From an uncultured Anaerosacchariphilus sp. (GTDB taxonomy: Bacteria; Bacillota; Clostridia; Lachnospirales; Lachnospiraceae): a stretch of 32,155 nucleotides of DNA. Location of the stretch: assembly GCA_934373375.1 (NCBI GenBank), contig CAKROP010000002.1, positions 1 through 32,155 of the forward strand, read 5' to 3'. The translations under genes and the position numbers were made by a program. A model generated the notes under the pieces. That model saw only the letters and a list, made by a program, of their open reading frames with translations. It searched no databases and was not told the DNA's origin. The number at the start of each line of letters is the position of its first letter. The stretch's first letter is position 1. Below, one piece after another: positions 25,160-30,869 of this stretch.

Positions 25160-25169
25160 ATCTTGTAAA

Positions 25170-26834
25170 TTACCGCATTTCTTCCATCTGCTGAATCATT
25201 CCCGCCAAAGACGGAATTAACTGCTTCTTACGGGATACCAGTCCCTTCAGCTCGTAGCTGTCGCCGTCATCCGGCAGCTGGAAGGCTTCCTTCACCAGTG
25301 TGTCGGAGTTGGGGCCGTAGCACAGAAGCTCGGTGGACTCCTTGATGATATTGGTGAGCATGAAGAAAATCATGTTCAGGCCGCTTTCCCGGTGCGCCAC
25401 AGGCAGGTAGGGAATCAGCTTCTCGCGGATCTCCTCCAGCTCCACCGCGTTCATGGAATTGATCTGACCCACGCCGAATTCCACATTTCCCACATCGAAG
25501 CGCTTGAAATCCTGGTAGAAAATCTCCTCCGCGGTACGGGAACCCAGGTTGCTGCCGGCAGAGAACATATCAATAGCCAGATCTTCGATATCGATGCCCG
25601 CAATCTGCGCCAGATGCTCCGCAGCCGATTTGTCAATGGCCGTACAGGTGGGAGAACGGAACATCAATGTATCGGAAATGATAGCTGAGCATAAGAGGCC
25701 CGCGATCTTCTTCGGAATCTCCACGCCCCGCTCCTGGTACATCTGATACATGATCGTCGCAGTGCAGCCCAGCGGCTGGTTCCGGAAAAATACCGGAGAC
25801 ATGGTCTCCAGCGTGCCCAGACGATGGTGGTCGATGATCTCCAGAATCTCTGCATGATCAATTCCGTCCACGGCCTGGGATTCCTCATTGTGATCCACCA
25901 TGATAACCTGCTTGCGCTTCAGATTCAACAGGTTCCGTCTGGAAATCATGCCGATATAATTATCGTCCTTGTCCACGATCGGGAAGTCCCGGTAACGCTT
26001 CTGACCCATGATTTCCTTGATATCGTCAGTCTTCTCATTGACATTGAAAATGGTCAGGTTGTCGGACTTCATAAAGTAGCGGATCGGCATGCTCTGGTTA
26101 ATCAGGCGCGCCGCCGTAAAGGTATCGTGGGGCGTGCTGATGACCACGCAGTGGTGCTCCTGGGCCAGCTTCTTGATAGTCATGGAGACTTTCGCGCCCT
26201 CGCAGACGATGATGCAGCCCGCGCGCATTTCGATGGCGCACAGCTGGGACTCGTAGCGGTTACCCAGGATAACCAGGTCGCCCTCCTCTATGTAGTCCTC
26301 CATCAGATCCGGATTCGCTGCCGCAATGAGCACCTTACCCTTGTTATAATAGTCTTCCGCGGAGCCCACCAGAATCGTACCTTCCAGAGTGTCAATGATA
26401 TTCCGGTACTGGGTATTGGCCTGAGCCAGAATCTTACTGTCCAGCACGTCCATATAGGAGGTGGCGATGTCGCCGATGGTGATCAATCCCTCAATCTTCT
26501 GATCCTTGGTAATCGGCAGGGTCACCGCCCCGATGCGGCGCATCAGATTCCAGGCCTGCTTCAGGGACAGATTGCTCTGTACGCCCTCGGTCTTGCGGAT
26601 CTCGATGTCCTTTACCTGCGTCATCACATCGGCCACGTACACCGGCGCTTCCGCCTGGAAATAGTTCAGCACATACTGTGTCTCCTGATTCAGCTGTCCT
26701 GCCCGCGCCGCGATATATCCACCGCCCTCCAGGGTGTTCTTCAGATACGCGTAGGCCAGCGCCGAACAGATGGAATCCGTATCCGGATTCTTGTGACCGA
26801 TGATATACACCGGTCTGGTATTGTCTTTTTCCAT
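25170..26834 (-). CDS. ppaC: Family II manganese-dependent inorganic pyrophosphatase with regulatory CBS and DRTGG domains
   Basis: This enzyme hydrolyses pyrophosphate to phosphate in the cytoplasm, pulling biosynthetic reactions forward. The 554-aa protein is much longer than the ~310-aa plain family II enzyme because a regulatory insert separates the metal motifs. HKNPDTDS (14-21) comes first, then CBS 1 (about 66-130), a DRTGG domain (about 140-250), CBS 2 (about 250-305), then MVDHNE (312-317), the DHH triplet at 335-337 and the C-terminal substrate motif SRKKQ (534-538). CBS-pyrophosphatases of this type are inhibited or activated by adenine nucleotides; the exact response here is inferred. 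It heads the operon with flavin reductase, shikimate kinase-like and M23 genes. GGGG precedes the ATG. Confidence 0.95.
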   Translation of the reverse strand: MEKDNTRPVYIIGHKNPDTDSICSALAYAYLKNTLEGGGYIAARAGQLNQETQYVLNYFQAEAPVYVADVMTQVKDIEIRKTEGVQSNLSLKQAWNLMRRIGAVTLPITKDQKIEGLITIGDIATSYMDVLDSKILAQANTQYRNIIDTLEGTILVGSAEDYYNKGKVLIAAANPDLMEDYIEEGDLVILGNRYESQLCAIEMRAGCIIVCEGAKVSMTIKKLAQEHHCVVISTPHDTFTAARLINQSMPIRYFMKSDNLTIFNVNEKTDDIKEIMGQKRYRDFPIVDKDDNYIGMISRRNLLNLKRKQVIMVDHNEESQAVDGIDHAEILEIIDHHRLGTLETMSPVFFRNQPLGCTATIMYQMYQERGVEIPKKIAGLLCSAIISDTLMFRSPTCTAIDKSAAEHLAQIAGIDIEDLAIDMFSAGSNLGSRTAEEIFYQDFKRFDVGNVEFGVGQINSMNAVELEEIREKLIPYLPVAHRESGLNMIFFMLTNIIKESTELLCYGPNSDTLVKEAFQLPDDGDSYELKGLVSRKKQLIPSLAGMIQQMEEMR

Positions 26835-26872
26835 TTTAAACCCCTTTTATTCGTAAACTATCAGTTGCCCCT

Positions 26873-26902
26873 ATTTTACCATTGCCGCGGCCCTGTATAC
26901 AA
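26873..26902 (-). promoter_or_regulatory. Promoter of the pyrophosphatase operon
   Basis: On the minus strand -35-like TTGTAT (26897-26902) and extended -10 TGGTAAAAT (TAAAAT at 26873-26878) are spaced by 18 bp, about 38 bases before the ppaC start. Confidence 0.65.
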
Positions 26903-26925
26903 GAGGGATTCCTGTATTTTTTACT

Positions 26926-27045
26926 GTGCACTCCATCCACTGGAAACGCTTTGCGATGCACAGAAATTACGACATAATTTCGCGCTGTGCTCCACCATTT
27001 AGTTCCGTCTCTCACGGACACTCATCCGCATTGTGCGGACTGCAC
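26926..27045. other. Cluster of inverted repeats upstream of ppaC, possible structured RNA
   Basis: About 120 bases of the gene-free stretch 26903-27168 fold as a multibranch structure. A closing stem GTGCA/TGCAC (26926-26930 with 27041-27045) encloses three hairpins. The first is a GCACAG/CTGTGC stem with an inner AAATTA/TAATTT stem (26958-26990), the second TCCGT-CTCTC-ACGGA (27004-27018) and the third TCCGCA-TTG-TGCGGA (27025-27039). No T run or convincing promoter is attached on either strand. No gene is seen here; the rest, up to 27168, is AT-rich without recognisable signals. Confidence 0.35.
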
Positions 27046-27168
27046 GATTTATTCTCCCTGTTTTCTATTGTTTCTCTGCGTTTTGCCGAGCCACCTTTTC
27101 GGATACTTTTATGCTTTTTGTCTATTTTGTCCTGTTTTTTCTTTTCTTTTTTTAGTATTTTGTGCGTT

Positions 27169-27222
27169 TTCACATTAAGTTCACAATTCGTTCATAATTT
27201 ATTCATAATCAATTGCTATACT
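27169..27222 (+). promoter_or_regulatory. Pho-box-like array of four 11-bp direct repeats with extended -10 promoter
   Basis: Four consecutive 11-base units start at 27169, 27180, 27191 and 27202, each beginning TTCACA or TTCATA followed by five AT-rich bases. They end 4 bases before an extended -10 box, TGCTATACT (TATACT at 27217-27222). No -35 consensus is present at optimal spacing. Tandem TT-N-A-C/T-A hexamers on an 11-bp period, covering about -60 to -17, are the arrangement bound by PhoP (Bacillus) and PhoB-type response regulators. The sequence pattern is seen directly; Pho control is inferred. Confidence 0.7.
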
Positions 27223-27228
27223 GTATTC

Positions 27229-27397
27229 AAGTTAAGGGAACAACCTCTTAACAATGAAAATGCTTTCACTACACATATAGATAAATTTTTTCATAATAGC
27301 CTCGGCGTACCTGGTACGTCGGGGCACTCCTCATTTTATGGGAAATATCCAAGTCTGAACATAGAAAGACCTGAAGTCGGCACTTCAGGTCTTTTCC
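27229..27397 (+). ncRNA. Candidate small RNA, possibly phosphate-starvation controlled
   Basis: The transcript of about 170 bases runs from the predicted start near 27229 to the 13-bp terminator. It holds an 8-bp hairpin GTTAAGGG/CTCTTAAC, a small TGAAA/TTTCA hairpin, an AU-rich single-stranded stretch, and an 11-bp hairpin (left arm CCTCGGCGTAC, right arm GTACGTCGGGG). A short unpaired CACTCCTCATTTT region follows, and then the terminator. The wobbles in the 8-bp and 11-bp stems (one and two) are G-U on the plus strand and would be A-C on the minus strand, so selection acts on plus-strand RNA. The unpaired CTCCTC is complementary to a Shine-Dalgarno core. No credible ORF is present. The next gene is convergent, so this is not a leader. 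Confidence 0.6.
27365..27394. terminator. Bidirectional terminator of lepB and the candidate small RNA
   Basis: A perfect 13-bp stem AAAGACCTGAAGT/ACTTCAGGTCTTT (27365-27377 with 27382-27394) with a CGGC loop has T runs on both strands. It lies 12 bp beyond the lepB stop. Confidence 0.95.
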
Positions 27398-27405
27398 TCC
27401 TACCT

Positions 27406-27957
27406 TTATCTCGTCATCCCCATATACACAAACACCCGTCCGGTGATGTCGTCCGCCGTCACGGCTCCGAAGCTTCTGGAATCCTTGGAATTTTCCCGGT
27501 TGTCACCCAGCACGAAATAGCTGTCTGCGGGAACCGTATAGGGATAGGTAATGTTCTCCGACAGGGCCTCGGTTTTGCCGACAGCCGTAACCGTCGTGTC
27601 CTTCTCTCCGTTGACGATAAGACTGCCCTCTTCCGAGAGCTCTACCACGTCACCGGACTCCGCCACCACGCGCTTGATGTATTCCACACCGTCTGCCCGG
27701 TGGATAATCACCAGGTCGTTTCTCTGATAAGTCTCATCCAACCGGTAGAAAAGCACCATTTCCCCGTCTGTCAGACCCGGCTCCATGGAACTGCCACTAA
27801 CGACTGCCAGGCCAATTACATAATGAAACGCTGCGTAGACCAGCGCTACCAGCACGATACATTCTACAATAAAGCGCCGGAACTCCTTCCGCCTGTACAA
27901 CCTTTCTTTTCGTTCTTCCAGTACCTCGTCCACGGACTGAAGCTGTTCTCTTTTCAT
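27406..27957 (-). CDS. lepB: Signal peptidase I
   Basis: This membrane-bound serine protease removes signal peptides from exported proteins. The 183-aa product has one N-terminal membrane helix (about 29-50) after a charged cytoplasmic segment. Ser57 lies in SGSSMEPGL and the general-base Lys95 in EYIKRVVA, with the conserved box GDNRENSKDSR near residue 150. Its size and single helix match Gram-positive type I peptidases. It starts 10 bp after the coiled-coil gene with which it is co-transcribed. The N-terminal 28 residues are unusually rich in Glu, Arg and Lys and predicted helical, perhaps allowing contact with the neighbouring coiled-coil protein. Confidence 0.95.
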   Translation of the reverse strand: MKREQLQSVDEVLEERKERLYRRKEFRRFIVECIVLVALVYAAFHYVIGLAVVSGSSMEPGLTDGEMVLFYRLDETYQRNDLVIIHRADGVEYIKRVVAESGDVVELSEEGSLIVNGEKDTTVTAVGKTEALSENITYPYTVPADSYFVLGDNRENSKDSRSFGAVTADDITGRVFVYMGMTR

Positions 27958-27967
27958 CTGTGTCAGT

Positions 27968-28618
27968 CTACTCCTGTTCCGCCAGTTCTCCGATTCTCGT
28001 CTTCAGCAGAAGGAACCGCTCGTTCAGGCGCTCCAGTTCCTCGCCGATCATTGTCAGCTCACGCTTCTGCTGATCGGCTTTTTCCTGCATCTGTGCCTGC
28101 ATTTCCCGGCGGATTTCTACCCGGGCAGCGGCAATCTGTTCCTGCATTTTCTCGTAAGTTTCCTTCTGCTCCGCGTCGAATTTTTCCTTCATGGCCTGCT
28201 GCTCTTTTTCAGCCTGCTCTTTCAGCTCTGCGCGCTCTTTTTCCATCTGTGCCCGCAGTTCGGCGCGCTCCGCCTCCTGCTTTTCCCGTTCTTCAGACAG
28301 TTTCTGCTGCTCTTCGGCGCGCTCCGCCGCCAGACGGGCCTTCATATCCTCCAGCTCTTCCTGCTGCTGTTTCCGCATCTGCTTTAGCTGTCCCCGGTTC
28401 TGGTCCCGCATCTGCTGGGCCCGGCTCTGGTACATCTTGTTCAGCTGCTGCATTTTCTCATAGACATCTTCTTTTTGAAATCCAAATATTCCACTCTTCA
28501 ATTTCATATTCCTCACAAAATCTGTTATCTCCGGAAACTCTACCTCTACCGTATCCTGCACGATCTCAGGATACTCGAGAGGCTTCCCCTCTACGATTGC
28601 TTTGCTCTGTTCTTCCAT
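27968..28618 (-). CDS. DivIVA-like coiled-coil protein
   Basis: This 216-aa cytoplasmic protein is dominated by a long Glu/Lys/Arg/Gln-rich coiled coil (about 70-205). Just before it is KSGIFGFQKEDVYEKMQQLNKMY, which resembles the short N-terminal DivIVA/GpsB motif (FGYxKxxVxxFLxxL) that targets curved membranes. A role in cell division, polar organisation or envelope assembly is therefore possible but unproven. The start at 28618 is favoured by AAGGGGG upstream; an ATG 13 codons earlier (28657) with GAGG only four bases before it is the alternative. The gene is the first of a two-gene operon with signal peptidase I. No membrane helix is visible. Confidence 0.75.
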   Translation of the reverse strand: MEEQSKAIVEGKPLEYPEIVQDTVEVEFPEITDFVRNMKLKSGIFGFQKEDVYEKMQQLNKMYQSRAQQMRDQNRGQLKQMRKQQQEELEDMKARLAAERAEEQQKLSEEREKQEAERAELRAQMEKERAELKEQAEKEQQAMKEKFDAEQKETYEKMQEQIAAARVEIRREMQAQMQEKADQQKRELTMIGEELERLNERFLLLKTRIGELAEQE

Positions 28619-28702
28619 ACTGCCGCCCCCTTTGTAAGACATCTGAATCACGTTCATACGGCCTCAGCAGCAAGCGCTTCAGCCTGTTATTTATCTTTTT
28701 TC

Positions 28703-28731
28703 ATAATACCGTATAATCCGCGATTTTACAA
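28703..28731 (-). promoter_or_regulatory. Promoter of the coiled-coil protein-lepB operon
   Basis: On the minus strand -35 TTGTAA (28726-28731) and -10 TATTAT (28703-28708) are spaced by 17 bp, about 80 bases upstream of the start codon. Confidence 0.75.
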
Positions 28732-28775
28732 TACTTATTGTATTTTCCCATATTTTCTGTATGTTTTATCAAAAA

Positions 28776-28803
28776 TTTACAACTGGACTGGTTGTTTTAT
28801 TAA
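28776..28803 (+). promoter_or_regulatory. Possible promoter of the ECF S component-aminotransferase operon
   Basis: On the plus strand -35 TTTACA (28776-28781) and -10-like TATTAA (28798-28803) are spaced by 16 bp. An alternative TATAGT at 28836-28841 with a poor -35 box cannot be excluded. The first choice places the 24-bp dyad at the transcription start. Confidence 0.45.
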
Positions 28804-28805
28804 AA

Positions 28806-28829
28806 ACTGGCTATTTTAAAACAGCCAGT
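28806..28829. promoter_or_regulatory. 24-bp dyad at the ECF promoter: operator or minus-strand terminator
   Basis: Half-sites ACTGGCTATTTT and AAAACAGCCAGT meet without a spacer and match at 11 of 12 pairs. As DNA it looks like an operator over the transcription start. As minus-strand RNA the one mismatch becomes a G-U pair and TTTTTAATAAAA follows, like an intrinsic terminator, although no minus-strand gene is upstream. Confidence 0.5.
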
Positions 28830-28925
28830 CAGAGGTTATAGTAGCACCTAACAACAGCAGGAAAACAGAGTCGTGCACCTCTGTATGGATTCCATAGGAA
28901 CTGCTGGGGAAATAAGAAGGAGGAA
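28830..28925 (+). ncRNA. Structured leader of the ECF S component gene, riboswitch candidate
   Basis: A three-way junction can form from CAGCAG/CTGCTG (28855-28860 with 28901-28906), ACAGAG/CTCTGT (28865-28870 with 28879-28884) and ATGG/CCAT (28885-28888 with 28892-28895). A competing 7-bp helix, CAGAGGT/ACCTCTG (28830-28836 with 28877-28883), uses the same CTCTG segment, so two exclusive folds exist. A strong Shine-Dalgarno AAGGAGG at about 28917-28923 follows. It does not resemble any riboswitch class I can recall. Confidence 0.4.
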
Positions 28926-28967
28926 ATTGGAACTGTCCGTTACAGAACAGTTACAAGAAATTTATCT

Positions 28968-29504
28968 ATGCAGACTACAGAAGCAGCCGCATTAAAGAAG
29001 AGCGGCATTACCACAAAGGAACTTGTTATCGATGCAATGCTGATTGCGCTCACCTATATCTTTACCGCATTTGTAAACCTTCGCCTGCCCATCGCAGCCA
29101 ACGGCGGACTGATTCATCTGGGAAATGTACCGCTGTTCCTGGCGGCTATCATCTTCGGACGCCGCACCGGAACCCTGGCAGGAGCCTTCGGAATGGGTCT
29201 TTTTGACCTGCTGTCCGGCTGGTACCTCTGGGCTCCGTTCACCTTCGTGATTGTAGGCCTTATGGGCTTCGCCGTAGGCGCTATTACCGAGAAGCATCAT
29301 GGCTACGGCTGGAACGCGCTGGCTATCGCCGTTGCCTGCGTGATTAAAGTGGTTGGCTACTACATTGCCGAGGGCTTTATCTATGGCAACTGGGTCGCTC
29401 CGGTTACATCCATTCCGGGTAACCTGGTACAGATTGGTGTGGCCGCTATCATCGTGATTCCGATTGCAGAGCGTCTGAGAATTACCATTCAGAGAAGACT
29501 TTAA
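28968..29504 (+). CDS. ECF transporter S component, probably for a vitamin or precursor
   Basis: This is a 178-aa membrane protein of about six helices that binds a small molecule and docks on the shared ECF energy module (not in the window). It contains NLRLPIAANGGLIHLGNVPLFLAAIIFG, RRTGTLAGAFGMGLFDLLSGWYLWAPFTF and GLMGFAVGAITEK, a pattern of the ECF riboflavin-type / COG4720 S components, whose predicted substrates include B-vitamin-related compounds. The ATG at 28968 has no ribosome-binding site nearby. The strong AAGGAGG is 45 bases upstream, where TTG or CTG codons open a 20-22 codon frame that overlaps this start. The aminotransferase gene follows 20 bp downstream, suggesting a shared pathway such as vitamin B6; that is inference. 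Confidence 0.85.
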   Translation: MQTTEAAALKKSGITTKELVIDAMLIALTYIFTAFVNLRLPIAANGGLIHLGNVPLFLAAIIFGRRTGTLAGAFGMGLFDLLSGWYLWAPFTFVIVGLMGFAVGAITEKHHGYGWNALAIAVACVIKVVGYYIAEGFIYGNWVAPVTSIPGNLVQIGVAAIIVIPIAERLRITIQRRL

Positions 29505-29524
29505 TTTAAAAAGGAGTGTTTCCC

Positions 29525-30655
29525 ATGTACGAAATTATGACGCCCGGACCTACACAGGTCCGGGAAAATGTGTTGGCAGCCAGAAGCCTGCCCTGTACCA
29601 ATCCGGATCTGGATCCGGACTTTTACACGTTCTATAAGGAGACCTGCGAGCTCATCAGCTCCCTGCTGCACACCAGGAATGAAGCGCTGATTCTGGGCGG
29701 CGAGGGCATTCTGGGCCTGGAAGCGGCCTGCGCCGGTCTCACCGAGCCGGGCGATCGGGTGCTGATCATCGACAATGGCGTCTTCGGCAAGGGCTTTGCC
29801 GACTTTGTAAAGATGTACGGCGGAAATCCGGTGTTGTATACGGTGGATTATCTGGAAACGGTCGATGTGGACGCGCTGGCAGATTTTCTGAAGAAGGATC
29901 ATGACTTTAAGTACGCAACGGTGGTTCACTGCGACACCCCCAGCGGCGTGCTCAATGATATCGCGCGGATTTGTCCGCTGCTGAAATCCTATGGCATTCT
30001 GACCGTCGTGGATTCTGTCTCCGCCATGTTTGGCGAGGAGGTCCGTGTAGATGATTTTCAGATTGATTTGCTCTGCGGCGGCTCTCAGAAGGTGGTTTCC
30101 GCCCCTCCGGGACTGACCTTTGTGACGGTGAGCCCTGCTGCATGGGCGGCTATGAAGGAGCGTAAGACGCCGATTGCTTCGTTTTACGCAAATCTGATGA
30201 CCTTTGACGGGTATTTTGAGAAGCAGTGGTTTCCGTATACTATGCCCATCAGTGATATTCGGGGACTGCGGGCCGCTTTTGAGAATATTAAGGCAGACAG
30301 CACTATCCTGGAGCGGCATGCGAGGATTGCCCAGGCGGTGCGTACGGCGCTGACTGCTTGTGGATTGAAATTGCATACGCGCAATGGGTATTCGAATACG
30401 GTATCTGTGTTTGATGTGCCGAAGGAGACGACGGCGGCGGCGATTTTGACGGCGGTTCGTGAGAAGTATAACATTATGCTGGCAGGATCCTTTGATGTGC
30501 TGGAAGGTCAGGTTATCCGGATTGGACATATGGGAGAAAATGCGCGGCCGGAGAAGCTGGAGGCTGTGATGAAGGCGCTGGATCAGGTGCTTCCGGAGCT
30601 GGGAGTGCCGATGACCGGATCTCTCACGGAAAGCTATTTGGACGCTTTGAAATAG
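29525..30655 (+). CDS. Class V PLP-dependent aminotransferase (alanine-glyoxylate / pyridoxamine-pyruvate type)
   Basis: This 376-aa fold-type I enzyme is related to serine-pyruvate, alanine-glyoxylate and pyridoxamine-pyruvate aminotransferases. It starts MYEIMTPGPTQVRENVL, the family's opening TPGPT motif. It shows GGEGILGLEAA (58-68), VVDSVSAMFGEE with D163 for the PLP ring nitrogen, and CGGSQKVVSAPPGL with Lys189 as the Schiff-base lysine. The start at 29525 has AAGGAG 8 bases upstream; a GTG three codons earlier overlaps that site. It is the second gene after the ECF S component, so its substrate may be the imported compound or a product of it. Pyridoxamine is a candidate but not shown. 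GC content and codon use shift in the second half, with more T and G at third positions. Confidence 0.9.
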   Translation: MYEIMTPGPTQVRENVLAARSLPCTNPDLDPDFYTFYKETCELISSLLHTRNEALILGGEGILGLEAACAGLTEPGDRVLIIDNGVFGKGFADFVKMYGGNPVLYTVDYLETVDVDALADFLKKDHDFKYATVVHCDTPSGVLNDIARICPLLKSYGILTVVDSVSAMFGEEVRVDDFQIDLLCGGSQKVVSAPPGLTFVTVSPAAWAAMKERKTPIASFYANLMTFDGYFEKQWFPYTMPISDIRGLRAAFENIKADSTILERHARIAQAVRTALTACGLKLHTRNGYSNTVSVFDVPKETTAAAILTAVREKYNIMLAGSFDVLEGQVIRIGHMGENARPEKLEAVMKALDQVLPELGVPMTGSLTESYLDALK

Positions 30656-30665
30656 GGTGATTTAG

Positions 30666-30751
30666 GACGGACGCGGCTGCGGGAAAAATTTTCCACGCTC
30701 GGGCACAATTAGGCCCTCCTTAGGAAATTTTTTCCCGCAGCCGCTGTTTTT
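30666..30751 (+). repeat. Second fold-back element with the same flanks, likely terminator of the aminotransferase gene
   Basis: Outer arms of 22 bases (30673-30694 with 30723-30744) match with one mismatch and enclose about 28 bases. The 5' flank is GACGGAC and the 3' end CTGTTTTT, the same as at 15220-15426, although the stem sequences are unrelated. It begins 10 bp after the TAG stop. Confidence 0.8.
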
Positions 30752-30796
30752 GTATATAACTACTTTAGAACTTTTTTTATTAGCTTACCTTGATTA

Positions 30797-30839
30797 AAAG
30801 CAACCCTGTATTTAGTTTTTATGCATACAGGATTGCTTT
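30797..30839 (-). terminator. Terminator of the Leu-x-x-Gly repeat protein gene
   Basis: A 15-bp stem (30797-30811 with 30825-30839) with one position that is U-G in minus-strand RNA is followed on the minus strand by TTTTAATC. It lies 30 bp after the stop codon. Confidence 0.85.
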
Positions 30840-30869
30840 CGTTTACATAAGTAGTTGTGTGGCTTCTAT

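Noticed and set aside
25824..27002. Plus-strand open frame of 392 codons opposite ppaC
   Set aside because: It mirrors the well-supported pyrophosphatase and shows no domain, signal or ribosome-binding site.
27254..27280. Eight-codon ATG frame inside the candidate small RNA
   Set aside because: It is very short, has no ribosome-binding site at proper spacing and overlaps the small TGAAA/TTTCA hairpin. It is unlikely to be translated, although not formally excluded.
27294..27333. T-box-like sequence (CTGGTACGTCGG) in the candidate small RNA
   Set aside because: The TGGNACCGCG bulge is not matched, no specifier stem or antiterminator pair is present, and no gene follows on that strand.
26926..28716. 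Long plus-strand open frame of 596 codons opposite lepB and the coiled-coil gene
   Set aside because: It is the antisense of two clear genes plus an intergenic region with promoter-like repeats and a terminator. It has no ribosome-binding site, and its composition (Ser/Pro/Ala-rich) reflects the reverse strand of a Glu/Lys/Gln coiled coil.
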